NCBI GenBank assembly: GCA_017302715.1
Contig: JAFLCD010000001.1
Location: 372,001-436,000 of the forward strand
Origin: Deltaproteobacteria bacterium
GTDB taxonomy: Bacteria; Bdellovibrionota; UBA2394
Direction: 5' to 3'
DNA: 64,000 nt
The position numbers and the translations under genes are program-made. The notes under the pieces are model-generated. The model did no database searches. It had not been told where the DNA came from and worked only from the letters and a program-made list of their open reading frames with translations. Positions 16,968-25,900 of this stretch are shown one piece after another (position 1 is the first letter of the stretch; each line of letters begins with the position of its first letter).

Positions 16968-18305
16968 ATGAACCTCTTTCGAAACGCAACTGATTCAGGA
17001 AAAGAAAGTCCAGACAACGCTACCATCGATCAAATTTCTCATTTTGATCAAAAGACGGTGACGTTGAGAGGTTGGGTTTCGTCGATTCGTTCTTCGGGCA
17101 AAATTGCGTTTTTACAATTGAGAGATGGGACGGGAATTATCCAGTGCGTTGGATCAATTCAAGATATAGGCGAAGAGAAATTCGAAAAATTGAAATCGTC
17201 GACGTTAGAAACTGCTGTGCTCGTCTCGGGCGAAGTTAAAAAAGATACGCGCTCCAAAATCGGATTTGAAATAGGACTTAAAGATTTTGAAATTGTTTCA
17301 AGACCCTTAGAAGAATATCCCATCGGAAAAAAAGAACATGGTGTTGCATTTTTGATGGAGCAAAGACATCTTTGGCTTCGCTCCTCTAGACAAGTCGCGA
17401 TCTTAAGAATTCGTTCTGAAATTATTCGAGCCATTCGAGATTATTTCGACGGCAGAGGATTCTACTTAATGGACTCGCCGATTCTGACTCCGAATTCTTG
17501 CGAAGGCACATCCACTCTTTTTGAAACGCCGTATTTCGATGACAAAGCATATCTTACTCAGAGTGGTCAGCTCTACGGTGAAGCGAGTGCAATGGCGCTC
17601 GGAAAAATCTATGTTTTTGGTCCGACGTTTCGAGCAGAAAAATCTAAAACTCGCAGGCACCTTACAGAATTTTGGATGGTCGAGCCCGAAGTGGCTTTTA
17701 TGGATATCAACGGCGATATGGATTTGGCCGAAGACTTTATTGAATACATTGTGCAGCGAACGATCAAAAACAGAAGAGCAGAGCTCGAAATTTTAGAGAG
17801 AGATTTAACTCCGCTTGAGCGAGTGAAAAAACCATTCCCCAGAATTTTATATTCGGAAGCCGTCGATATTTTAAATAAAAATAATAAGCCCGCCAAATTT
17901 GGGGATGATTTTGGTGGTGATGAAGAGACTGTGATCTCTCAGCAATTCGACCGACCGGTAATGATTCATCATTACCCAAAAGCGATTAAAGCTTTCTATA
18001 TGAAAGAAAATGATAAAGATCCCACGCTGGTCAATTGCGTCGACGTGATCGCGCCTGAAGGTTACGGCGAAATCATCGGAGGTTCTCAACGCGAAGACGA
18101 TATGGAAAAAATCAAAGCTCGAATTAAGGAGCATGGTTTGTCAGAAGATGCTTTCAAATGGTATCTCGATCTGCGTCGTTTTGGTTCTGTTCCCCATGCG
18201 GGCTTTGGTCTTGGTCTTGAGCGCACCGTCGCTTGGATCACAGGCGTACCTCATGTGCGCGAAACCATTCCGTTTCCGCGATTGATGGAAAAGATTTTTC
18301 CTTAA
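16968..18305 (+). CDS. asnS: Asparaginyl-tRNA synthetase
   Basis: The 445-residue class II synthetase has an N-terminal OB-fold (VTLRGWVSSIRSSGKIAFLQ). The catalytic motifs follow: motif 2 FGPTFRAEKSKTRRHLTEFW then MVEPEVAFMD, and motif 3 GFGLGLERTVAWITGVPHVR with IPFPR. The HLTEFWMVEPE string favours AsnRS over AspRS. ATG 16968 is preceded by AAAGG at a good distance; an in-frame upstream start at 16932 lies inside the previous gene. It charges tRNA-Asn. Confidence 0.92.
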   Translation: MNLFRNATDSGKESPDNATIDQISHFDQKTVTLRGWVSSIRSSGKIAFLQLRDGTGIIQCVGSIQDIGEEKFEKLKSSTLETAVLVSGEVKKDTRSKIGFEIGLKDFEIVSRPLEEYPIGKKEHGVAFLMEQRHLWLRSSRQVAILRIRSEIIRAIRDYFDGRGFYLMDSPILTPNSCEGTSTLFETPYFDDKAYLTQSGQLYGEASAMALGKIYVFGPTFRAEKSKTRRHLTEFWMVEPEVAFMDINGDMDLAEDFIEYIVQRTIKNRRAELEILERDLTPLERVKKPFPRILYSEAVDILNKNNKPAKFGDDFGGDEETVISQQFDRPVMIHHYPKAIKAFYMKENDKDPTLVNCVDVIAPEGYGEIIGGSQREDDMEKIKARIKEHGLSEDAFKWYLDLRRFGSVPHAGFGLGLERTVAWITGVPHVRETIPFPRLMEKIFP

Positions 18306-18310
18306 TTATT

Positions 18311-18326
18311 TGGCATGAAAATTGCT
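18311..18326 (+). promoter_or_regulatory. Putative sigma-54 promoter
   Basis: TGGCATGAAAATTGCT has GG-N10-GC spacing and matches TGGCAC-N5-TTGC with one mismatch. It begins 6 nt after the asnS stop codon. The predicted start is about 18337, with a 40-nt leader carrying AAAGGGA before the ATG at 18377. Confidence 0.65.
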
Positions 18327-18376
18327 AGGTAAGTCGTATTGAGTTATTAAAGTCTTCAATAAGAAAGGGATCATCA

Positions 18377-19255
18377 ATGTCTAAATTTTTGCTTTTACCA
18401 GTAACTGTTATTGCTTTTAATTTTATGGCCTGCGGAGGTTCGGGTGGTGGGAATTCTGCTCTCTCTGTGAGAGATTTGCCAGCCGCTGCTTCTGGTGTGC
18501 TTGATGATACGATCGCTACAGAAATAAAAGGTCAGTTTGCAGCTCATTATACAGTTCAAGATGAAATGGCTATTTTTGAACATTTACCTAATAACGGCAA
18601 AAGTTTTTTAGATACGGCTTCAGATTGTAAAATTCAAATAACTCGAGGGGATCGAACCGATGCTGATCATGATGGAATTCCAACTGATCTTGCAGCCACC
18701 GCACTATGTTCTATTCCGAATGCTGGAATAGAATCAAATGGATCGATTGATATGCAAGATGCGAACGACGCCGATTGGACTTCGGGATTTACAATCAAAG
18801 CTAATTCGTTATTTACACTTACCGGTGCAAAAGATGATGAATTCAAATCGGACAGTATCAATTCTCTAGTGAGTGTCAAAAAAAATGCTGGTCTTTATCA
18901 AATGGATTATCGCTATGCCTCTCATCAAACAGCGGCGAATGGGAATTTATATGCTCAGCCTTATGCCATTTTCTTTCAGGCAAATATCAACGCCATTCAA
19001 AAATCAACAACCGATGATAAAGGTAAGGCTTTCGATACATTAAGGTTGGAAGGCAGCATTTCTGATTTAAAAGGCTTTTTTCAATATGAAACAAAGGCTA
19101 AGAGCACTTTGATTTTGACCGCTACTGCTACAAATTTAACTTATGAAAATGGTCATTATAAAACAGGTCAAATTATTTTGACGGATATATCGGGTAATCA
19201 ATTAATTATTGATGTCAGCAATAGCGGAGCAAAGGTCGAATTTGTTAAAAAATAA
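18377..19255 (+). CDS. Lipoprotein of unknown function
   Basis: The 292-residue protein has a lipoprotein signal: MSKFLLLPVTVIAFNFMACG, with Cys19 in the lipobox FMAC. A Gly/Ser-rich linker (GGSGGGNSA) follows. The segment TRGDRTDADHDGIPTD is an Asp-rich loop resembling calcium-binding thrombospondin type 3 repeats. The C-terminal half is predicted beta-rich (FRLEGS-like strands, TATATNLTYENG). The gene is driven by a sigma-54-type promoter and is followed 21 nt later by the exported methyltransferase gene. Function is unknown. Confidence 0.65.
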   Translation: MSKFLLLPVTVIAFNFMACGGSGGGNSALSVRDLPAAASGVLDDTIATEIKGQFAAHYTVQDEMAIFEHLPNNGKSFLDTASDCKIQITRGDRTDADHDGIPTDLAATALCSIPNAGIESNGSIDMQDANDADWTSGFTIKANSLFTLTGAKDDEFKSDSINSLVSVKKNAGLYQMDYRYASHQTAANGNLYAQPYAIFFQANINAIQKSTTDDKGKAFDTLRLEGSISDLKGFFQYETKAKSTLILTATATNLTYENGHYKTGQIILTDISGNQLIIDVSNSGAKVEFVKK

Positions 19256-19276
19256 TTTTAATTAAAAATCTAAATT

Positions 19277-20128
19277 ATGAAATTCAGCCGCCATCATCTT
19301 CAAAAAATTTTGAACTTAGTAGCGGCTTTTTTTCTTTTTTCATCCAGTATTTTCGCTACTCCCATTTCTATTCCGGCAGATCTCATGAAAAAAAATTGCA
19401 CGAATGTTTTAGATCTTGCTGGTCGAGTCTGGCGCCAGAAAATTGAAATCGCAAAAAAATCTATTCGGTTTAGAGGAGTTGATAGTGAAAATGTGGAGGC
19501 TGCTTATAGCGCGATGACGCCAAAAGAATTCGACCTTATCAATGGCGCTCAAGTTTGGGCCGAGAGAAGACTTATCCCTCAGGCCATGAACGGAAGAATT
19601 CCAGATGGTCCTGCGCTTATTTTGGATTTGGGTTCAGGCCCGGCAAGCTCTACAGAGATCATAAGTTTTTATTCGCGCCCCGATTGGCGAATTATTGGTT
19701 ACGACTTTGCGAAGCCACTTGTGGATCGCGCCAATAAACTTTCGGCGGAAGGTGCATTCAAAAATTTTAAAGGCGAAATCATTCGGCCTGAATTTGTTCA
19801 GCAAAGTATTACAGCGCCTCTTCGGTTTTCAAACCGTCATATTATTCCTCGCAACAGTGTAGATTTCGTAAATTCAAGTGGAGTCGTTGGACATCATTTA
19901 GATAAAGGCGGACTTGAGGTCTTTGCCAAAAGTCTTTGGTATGTTTTGAAAGAGGATGGTTACGCAGCCATAGATTCTGGTCCCGTAAATAAACCTGAAG
20001 ATATTATCATGGCGATGGAAAGCGCCGGATTTCGTTATATCGAATCCATGAATAGTTATTTTATAGATTTCAGACCTAAATTGATCTTTCAAAAAATTTC
20101 ATCTGCGACAATCTTGCCTCAAAACTAA
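19277..20128 (+). CDS. SAM-dependent methyltransferase-like protein with signal peptide
   Basis: The 283-residue protein begins with a signal peptide (MKFSRHHLQK, hydrophobic core, cleavage near FATPIS). It then carries a Rossmann methyltransferase core: motif I ALILDLGSGPASSTEI, a following acidic strand end WRIIGYDFA, and post-motif segments VDFVNSSGVVGHHLDKGG and YVLKEDGYAAIDSG. It lies downstream of a sigma-54-promoted lipoprotein gene. An exported SAM enzyme is odd, because the periplasm has no obvious SAM supply. It may act in another cell's cytoplasm, or the hydrophobic segment may be a membrane anchor. Confidence 0.65.
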   Translation: MKFSRHHLQKILNLVAAFFLFSSSIFATPISIPADLMKKNCTNVLDLAGRVWRQKIEIAKKSIRFRGVDSENVEAAYSAMTPKEFDLINGAQVWAERRLIPQAMNGRIPDGPALILDLGSGPASSTEIISFYSRPDWRIIGYDFAKPLVDRANKLSAEGAFKNFKGEIIRPEFVQQSITAPLRFSNRHIIPRNSVDFVNSSGVVGHHLDKGGLEVFAKSLWYVLKEDGYAAIDSGPVNKPEDIIMAMESAGFRYIESMNSYFIDFRPKLIFQKISSATILPQN

Positions 20129-20216
20129 GTTTAAAGCCCTTAAAATCGAATGCTTTCTTTCGCAAAAATCCTTGTCATTTTGAGACCTTAAGCTAGCTTG
20201 CGGTCTTTATCTGTCG

Positions 20217-20232
20217 TGGTACAGAGCTTGCA
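20217..20232 (+). promoter_or_regulatory. Putative sigma-54 promoter
   Basis: TGGTACAGAGCTTGCA has GG-N10-GC spacing and a perfect TTGCA, with one mismatch in the -24 box. The predicted start is about 20243, giving a 42-nt leader with a strong AGGAGG (20275-20280) before the ATG at 20285. A perfect palindrome AAGCTAGCTT lies at 20190-20199. Confidence 0.55.
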
Positions 20233-20284
20233 AGATGAAGCTCGTAAGGTTGTGGAGAGGAGGAAAAGATTTTTAGGAGGATTC

Positions 20285-23200
20285 ATGTCTGTTCGTTTTA
20301 TTGTTTTTTTTCTTTTATTAACTCCCGCACAAATTTTTGCTCAAAGCACTTCAGAAAATCTGGCCAACTATTCACATGACGTTCAGTTGTTGGAAGAGGC
20401 TTCTGATGTTTTTAAAACTTCAGGTTTATTTGATACTTCAGAATCAGCAGTCAATTTAGACTGGGCTCTTAAAAAGCTCAAAGCTTTGTCTGAACGTGCC
20501 AAAGCTCAGCGTCCGTCCAAATTGTTTGCAGAAATGATTCAGGCAAATGCGAAGCCTTTGGCAGAAATTGCGAAAAGTCCGCTCGATTTACAGACAAGTA
20601 TTTTTTTGCATTCCGCGAAAGCTGGAGTCGACGCAACCGAGGGACAAATTATTTTAGATAAACTTCTGACTGCTCGTTTGGATTTTGTTCATGAAAAGTA
20701 TAAGCATGACGGAAAGTGGGCGCCCTTAAGTTCAGCACTGTGGAATCATCTTCTTGCGGTCGAGCTTCCTGATCGATATATGGCTTTAGATTTGTCAGAG
20801 AGATTACAGGAAGGAGATTTTGCAGATTGGATTCGCGAAGATCGCAAATTACGTCAGCCTTGGAATCAAGGCCAAGTAGAATCTTCGCAGAAGAAAAGAT
20901 ATGCTTTGAAGGCCGGCATTTTAGATGCAGCTCTTTCTGCATATATCAGTCGATTATCTAAAACAGATCTTGAAAATTATTCTCTCTATAACGCGGGTAA
21001 AAAGAACTCTTCGCTTACTCAATTGTTGGGTATAGCGGCAGAGTCGGGTCACCTCGTTTCATCTTTAAATATAGAAGCAAGATTTGGAGGAGTTAAAGAA
21101 GCATTTCCTGAAAATTTACAAAACGCATTTGATCAGGCTATGAATCTTGCGAAGACAACTGAAGAATTTTTAGAAATTACAAAAGCTTCTCAAAATTATC
21201 TTGTATCGCCGAATACATTTCATAATGCGCTTGTAATCTATCGCGGCACTTTTTTAAAAACAAATCCAACTTATGATCAAATCAAAGAATTTGTGATTCC
21301 TTTTAATAATTCAAAAAAAGCATTTCCTAATGCTCATCCAACTGGAGATAAAGAAATTCGCGCAGTCGATCTTTTAGAAAAACGAATTGCACTTACGGCA
21401 GAGGCGGATCCCATTGTTAAAGAAATGGCAAAAGAGTTAATGCTTTATAATTTGATTGAGAATCTTAAAGAGCAAGATATTCAGTTGATAGATCGCATAA
21501 CTCGTCCTGTAAAATCAGGTGCTGACTTTATGGCTCAACTCAATGCGATTGTTGCGTTTCAAGATGAAGCTAGGGCTAAGTCCACAGAATTTGCGCAACA
21601 GAGAAATTATCATTTAAGTTCAAAAACAATTCAAAATATGGCGATGAAGTTTGTTTTGGCTTATTTAAATAAAATTCCTGAACTCGATTTAACTGATCAA
21701 GAGTTTCAGTCGATGATTAAAATGGCGGAGAGAGATGTTCATCGTGAATCTTCTTATTTGAGAGCTTGGAACAAAGCTGGAAGGGAATATCTTATTCGCG
21801 AAAGAGTAAGTAGAGAGTTTGCAAAAAATCCTCGAGTAACTGAGGTGGATCATAACTTAGGTGCACTTGGTTATGGCGCAGCCAATTCCTTAATCTCTTA
21901 TAATACGATCGCCCTCGATCAACTTTTTAGATTGCGTGCCATTGCCCAGGCTAAGGCTGCAAAAGCAAATCCTAGAAAAGATATTTTTAGCTATACCGAC
22001 TTCTCATTCTTAAAACCTTTTGTAGATTCAACTCTCGCTGCAGCTAAGGGAAAAGAAACAGTTCAAGAGCCGAGATTATTTATTCCTGAATTAACTCCAA
22101 AAGGTCCGCAAGCTGATGTAGCAGCCCATGTTTTAGAAGCACTTTCAAGGCCAGCAAAAAATTGGGATGAAAAAATTCAAAATTACGAAGCCGCAGCAAA
22201 AATTATTTCTGAACGAGTTCCTGGGCAATTAAATTCTGGTTTAGTGGCTCGAGTGATCGCAGCCGATATCGATCGTCTTCCTAAATCTGAGTTAACCGTA
22301 GATCAAGGAGTTAAACTTTTAAATATTTTAGGGGCTTTCGTTAAAGACATCGGTGACATCAAAAAAATGGTAACCGAAGGAGATCGAATTCAGTCACCTG
22401 CATCTCAATATGATTTAGAAAGAATTCAAAAACTTTATGGTGAAATTTATCGCATCACTCTAACTCGCGCTGTTCCAGAGACATATTGGACTCTTCCTAT
22501 TATTGAAAAAGTAGCGACTCCAGAAAATCTTCAAGCGGCGGCGACGGGCGCTATTTTTAAAGTTGCTCAGGATCGCGGTCTCCATTTTGGTGGAGTAGAT
22601 TATGAGCGTCTCAAAATGGCTGCGCCTTTTATTGTAGAAAACTCGAGAGAAAATATTTTGAAAGCGAATATCGCTTTGTTGAGACAGAGTGATCCAGAGC
22701 GTGCTGAAGCTCTTTCAATAATTCTGAACGGGGTCTCAAAGGGAGTTTCTGATCAATTCGCCTATGTCGAGGAACTTGTAAACCTAGCTGCAAACATCAG
22801 AAAAAAGTCAGCAAAGGAGATCATTTCTGAACTTACTCGCGCCGTTCAATTAATGAGAGAGTTGAACGCACCTTGGAAGGATCCTTATCGCGACAGACTT
22901 TCTCCAGATCGAACTCTGTATGTATCGTACGTTCAGGAATTCATGCGAACGAAATATACCACGGACCAAGCCTTAGAAGTAATGCAGCTTGGATTTAAGA
23001 TCGGCCCTCATCAAAGCAGCCGGCCATCTCCATTTTTAGAAGTGGTTTTAGAGCTATACAATCAGACTTTAGATTGGGCGACTTCTGCCAAAGAAATAAA
23101 TAAATTGATTTCTTTCAGTGAACATTTTGTACAAGGAAAGAGATTTAGCGCTCAAGTAGTGAGAGGAAACTTTAAAGCAGAGGGCCAAAGGTTTGCGGAA

Positions 23201-23722
23201 ATAATTTCTACGCATTTAGATAAAATTGTTCATGTTCCTAACCAAACGCCAGACGGTCTTATTTCTTTAGCAAAATCTTTAGCAAGTCTTCGAATACTTC
23301 CTCAGGCTCACTCTGATCTTTTTAGCTTTGCGGGAGATTTTTACGATTCGAAAGCTCAAGCTCTCATTGAATTTCACGAGTCCCTTCCTGGAGAAGAGAA
23401 ATATGAGGTTTTACCAAATAATATAGGCCATATTTCTATTTATCCCTCGCTACTTGTTTCTACAGGTATAAGTCTTAGGGCCGCAATTCGAGAGATTTTA
23501 ATCAGCCTTACCAAAGACGGCCTTCGAGTGGATGGTTTAGATTCTAACGATCTTCAGAAATTAAAAAATATTTTAGGCGACCGAATATCGATTGAAGTGA
23601 AAGCTGGAATCGAAGGTATGAAAGCGACTTATAATCCTACTCGAATTGAAAAAATAAGAGATGGCGTTGAAAGATTCAGTTTGAACTGTGCAAGAACTGT
23701 TCGTGTTTTGTTCTCACGCTAA
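20285..23722 (+). CDS. Large exported helical protein of unknown function
   Basis: AGGAGG 4 nt upstream and the immediate signal peptide (MSVRFIVFFLLLTPAQIFAQ) fix the start at 20285; a longer reading from 20198 is not credible. The 1145-residue product is the largest in the window. It is almost entirely predicted alpha-helix, with no membrane segment after the signal and no motif I recognise. The C-terminus is FSLNCARTVRVLFSR, with a Cys near the end. A sigma-54-type promoter precedes it. The size and composition suggest an extended helical solenoid on the cell surface or in the periplasm, but that is conjecture. Confidence 0.6.
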   Translation: MSVRFIVFFLLLTPAQIFAQSTSENLANYSHDVQLLEEASDVFKTSGLFDTSESAVNLDWALKKLKALSERAKAQRPSKLFAEMIQANAKPLAEIAKSPLDLQTSIFLHSAKAGVDATEGQIILDKLLTARLDFVHEKYKHDGKWAPLSSALWNHLLAVELPDRYMALDLSERLQEGDFADWIREDRKLRQPWNQGQVESSQKKRYALKAGILDAALSAYISRLSKTDLENYSLYNAGKKNSSLTQLLGIAAESGHLVSSLNIEARFGGVKEAFPENLQNAFDQAMNLAKTTEEFLEITKASQNYLVSPNTFHNALVIYRGTFLKTNPTYDQIKEFVIPFNNSKKAFPNAHPTGDKEIRAVDLLEKRIALTAEADPIVKEMAKELMLYNLIENLKEQDIQLIDRITRPVKSGADFMAQLNAIVAFQDEARAKSTEFAQQRNYHLSSKTIQNMAMKFVLAYLNKIPELDLTDQEFQSMIKMAERDVHRESSYLRAWNKAGREYLIRERVSREFAKNPRVTEVDHNLGALGYGAANSLISYNTIALDQLFRLRAIAQAKAAKANPRKDIFSYTDFSFLKPFVDSTLAAAKGKETVQEPRLFIPELTPKGPQADVAAHVLEALSRPAKNWDEKIQNYEAAAKIISERVPGQLNSGLVARVIAADIDRLPKSELTVDQGVKLLNILGAFVKDIGDIKKMVTEGDRIQSPASQYDLERIQKLYGEIYRITLTRAVPETYWTLPIIEKVATPENLQAAATGAIFKVAQDRGLHFGGVDYERLKMAAPFIVENSRENILKANIALLRQSDPERAEALSIILNGVSKGVSDQFAYVEELVNLAANIRKKSAKEIISELTRAVQLMRELNAPWKDPYRDRLSPDRTLYVSYVQEFMRTKYTTDQALEVMQLGFKIGPHQSSRPSPFLEVVLELYNQTLDWATSAKEINKLISFSEHFVQGKRFSAQVVRGNFKAEGQRFAEIISTHLDKIVHVPNQTPDGLISLAKSLASLRILPQAHSDLFSFAGDFYDSKAQALIEFHESLPGEEKYEVLPNNIGHISIYPSLLVSTGISLRAAIREILISLTKDGLRVDGLDSNDLQKLKNILGDRISIEVKAGIEGMKATYNPTRIEKIRDGVERFSLNCARTVRVLFSR

Positions 23723-23723
23723 T

Positions 23724-24260
23724 TTATAAACGAGCGCGGCCGTAAGTCATGAGTTCGCGCTCGTTGTTTAAGTAATTTTTAAAAATGAGCTGTAATTTTT
23801 TGAACCAAATTTGAGTGGGAATCGAAAGCCAATCGGCGAGTTCTTGAATCTCATTAAATTTTAAGTCGCTTAATTTTTTAGACGACGAGGGTCCAAAGTT
23901 TTTTTCGCGCGAGCGTTGAAAGTCTAACCACGAAATAAAATCAATTTCGTAATCGATGCTTGTTCCACCATCTCCAGCTCGAGAAGAGGCAAAAAGAATG
24001 GCGACTATTTCGTTTCGCATTCGCGCGGAAATTCTTAGTTGCGCATCTTGAATATCTGAAACATTTTTGAGTTTGCCGGATCGAAAATCTTTGTAGTGTC
24101 CAATTTCATGAGCTACCGAATCAATCGTCGCCAAGATCATATTTTGATTGGCATCAAAAATTCCATGAAAGGTTGTTTCGCCTGTGTGAGTTTGAAGCTC
24201 TTTTAAACTTTGAAAAAGTTTGATGAGCGGCGTATCCCCATTTCTTGGGATTTCAATCAT
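23724..24260 (-). CDS. Small zincin-like protein (HEIGH motif)
   Basis: The 178-residue protein contains SVAHEIGHYKDFRSGKL, with the HExxH zinc-binding motif of zincin metallopeptidases. No signal peptide is present, so it is probably cytoplasmic. The central segment (ARMRNEIVAILFASSRAG) has a Glu that could be the third ligand. The rest is Lys-rich and helical. I cannot place it in a named peptidase family; a distant ImmA/IrrE-type relative is possible. The stop lies 1 nt from the stop of the convergent large exported protein. Confidence 0.55.
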   Translation of the reverse strand: MIEIPRNGDTPLIKLFQSLKELQTHTGETTFHGIFDANQNMILATIDSVAHEIGHYKDFRSGKLKNVSDIQDAQLRISARMRNEIVAILFASSRAGDGGTSIDYEIDFISWLDFQRSREKNFGPSSSKKLSDLKFNEIQELADWLSIPTQIWFKKLQLIFKNYLNNERELMTYGRARL

Positions 24261-24316
24261 AGTTTTATTTTAGGATAGGCGGCGCTGAAAGTCTTTCCGC
24301 GGGGCCCAATCTCTAT

Positions 24317-24345
24317 TTGCCGTATTTCCATAATTATGCTATGAT
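24317..24345 (+). promoter_or_regulatory. Sigma-70-type promoter of the vapBC pair
   Basis: TTGCCG (24317-24322) and TATGAT (24340-24345) are separated by 17 nt. The predicted start is about 24352, only some 7 nt before the ATG at 24359, so the transcript would be nearly leaderless. The location of this promoter argues against the longer reading of the antitoxin from 24317. Confidence 0.6.
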
Positions 24346-24358
24346 TTTCCATACAAAT

Positions 24359-24592
24359 ATGAAAACAACGCTTATTATAGATAATAAACTAATGGCTAAA
24401 ATAAAGAGCGCTGCTGCTGAGCAGAGAACTACTCTTTCAAAAATGGTAGAGGCCTTACTTAGAAGAGGTATGGCTTTGGATATCAATGCTACAAAAAAAA
24501 AGATCGAACCACTTCCCAGTTTCAAATGTGGCCAAGCAAAAATAGATATTTCTAATCGAAATGCTCTTTACGATCTCTTAGATAAAAAATAG
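24359..24592 (+). CDS. VapB-type antitoxin (ribbon-helix-helix-like)
   Basis: The 77-residue protein begins MKTTLIIDNKLMAKIKSAAA and continues with TTLSKMVEALLRRGMA. This is a short beta strand followed by two helices, as in RHH antitoxins of the DUF6364 type. The C-terminal half is the likely toxin-binding tail. The PIN-domain toxin gene starts 8 nt downstream. The start at 24359 follows from the promoter position and from where the RHH domain begins. Confidence 0.75.
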   Translation: MKTTLIIDNKLMAKIKSAAAEQRTTLSKMVEALLRRGMALDINATKKKIEPLPSFKCGQAKIDISNRNALYDLLDKK

Positions 24593-24600
24593 AGAAGTTT

Positions 24601-25035
24601 ATGTTTGTTGTTGATACAAATTTTTTAATTGAAGCGGCCATTGAGGACTATCCAAATCATCAAGGAGTGAGAGAGCTTTTAGAAAAATGGAGGCGAGGGA
24701 ATGTCTCTTGGCATTGTACTTGGAGCATTTTTTACGAATTTTTAAGAGTAACAACGCATCGTCAAATTCTTCCAAAGCCATTAACGAGTGAGCAGGCTTG
24801 GAGTTTTCTCAATTTATTATTGGAATCTTCGGGCTTTTCAATGCTTGTGGAAACTCTGGAGCATGGAGGCCAGATTAAAGAGATGGCTTCATCTATGGGA
24901 GAATTAAAAGGTAATCTTTGGCATGACGCCCATATCGTGGCCTTGATGAGAGAAAATGGTATCCGAGAAATTTATACTTTTGATGTCGACTTTCATCGCT
25001 TCAAAGACATTCGTGTGATAAATCCATTTAAGTAA
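24601..25035 (+). CDS. VapC-type toxin, PIN-domain ribonuclease
   Basis: The 144-residue PIN protein has the four acidic positions expected for metal-dependent RNA cleavage: FVVDTNFLIEA (Asp5), YEFLRVT (Glu), LWHDAHIVALM (Asp) and YTFDVDFHRF (Asp). It follows a VapB-like antitoxin gene by 8 nt. VapC toxins cleave tRNA or rRNA; the target here is unknown. The downstream aminotransferase gene starts 2 nt after the stop, so the TA pair's promoter may also feed the aminotransferase-lspA-lgt genes. Confidence 0.85.
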   Translation: MFVVDTNFLIEAAIEDYPNHQGVRELLEKWRRGNVSWHCTWSIFYEFLRVTTHRQILPKPLTSEQAWSFLNLLLESSGFSMLVETLEHGGQIKEMASSMGELKGNLWHDAHIVALMRENGIREIYTFDVDFHRFKDIRVINPFK

Positions 25036-25037
25036 AT

Positions 25038-25898
25038 ATGCTTTTCTCTGATCTCCACGGAAAAATTTCTAAAGAGCCACCCCAAGTTTCTCTTTTAGAT
25101 CATGGGTTTTTATTCGGCGACTCACTTTATGAAGTGGTCCGCGTCTATGACCGAAAATTTTTTGGCTGGAAAGAGCATATGGAGAGGATGGTCGAAAGCG
25201 GCAAAGCTGTCGGTATTGATGTATCTGCCTTGCTTTCAACTTTAAAAGCTCGAGCGATTGAGCTTTTAAAAAATTTGAACGAGCCTTCGGCTGCCATTCG
25301 CATTTTCGTGACTCGCGGTGTGGGAAAATTACATATCGATCCTCGTTCTTGTGAAAAGCCTTCTATTTATATGGCGGCGTGGAAGTTCGATGTTCAGGCT
25401 CAGCCGAAGCATTTGCGTTTAGCCGTGACTAAAATACGTCGTAATTCTCGAGTCGCTTTGGATCCCGCAATCAAAAGTGGAAACTACCTCAATAATATTT
25501 TGGCTTTTAAAGAGGCGGTTGATTACGGATTTGATGACGCCATTTTATTAAATGTCGAAAATAAAATTACAGAGCTTACAACGATGAACTTAGGTTGGAT
25601 CAAAGACGGTAAAGTTTTTACATCCTCGACTGATACCGGAATTTTACATGGCATTACTCGAAAATTTTTGGTCGGATTGACGTCTGTCTCTCAGGGCGCC
25701 TATGGAGTTGACGCTTTGCAAAACGCGGATGAAGTTTTTGCGCTCTCTACTTTTAAAGAAGTTTTGCCTGTTACGGCGGTGAGATTTGAAAATGGTGAGA
25801 TTAAAGAATACAGATCGCATCCAAAAACGTTAGAATTGGGAGGAGTGTTTAAAAACTTTGTTCAAAAGTATTTAGAAAAAGAAAGCTCTCTATTTTAG
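25038..25898 (+). CDS. PLP class IV aminotransferase
   Basis: The 286-residue protein belongs to the IlvE/D-amino-acid transaminase/PabC group. It has LLDHGFLFGDSLYEVVRVYD near the N-terminus, the catalytic Lys in PAIKSGNYLNNILAFKEA, then ITELTTMNLGWIKDGKVFT and the phosphate-binding TGILHGITRKFL. The substrate cannot be set from the sequence; branched-chain amino acids, D-amino acids or aminodeoxychorismate are all possible. It is 2 nt downstream of vapC and 2 nt upstream of lspA. Confidence 0.82.
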   Translation: MLFSDLHGKISKEPPQVSLLDHGFLFGDSLYEVVRVYDRKFFGWKEHMERMVESGKAVGIDVSALLSTLKARAIELLKNLNEPSAAIRIFVTRGVGKLHIDPRSCEKPSIYMAAWKFDVQAQPKHLRLAVTKIRRNSRVALDPAIKSGNYLNNILAFKEAVDYGFDDAILLNVENKITELTTMNLGWIKDGKVFTSSTDTGILHGITRKFLVGLTSVSQGAYGVDALQNADEVFALSTFKEVLPVTAVRFENGEIKEYRSHPKTLELGGVFKNFVQKYLEKESSLF

Positions 25899-25900
25899 TT

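Noticed and set aside
20198-20284. N-terminal extension of the large exported protein from 20198
   Set aside because: The AGGAGG at 20275-20280 and the signal peptide place the start at 20285, and the extension would overlap the sigma-54 site.
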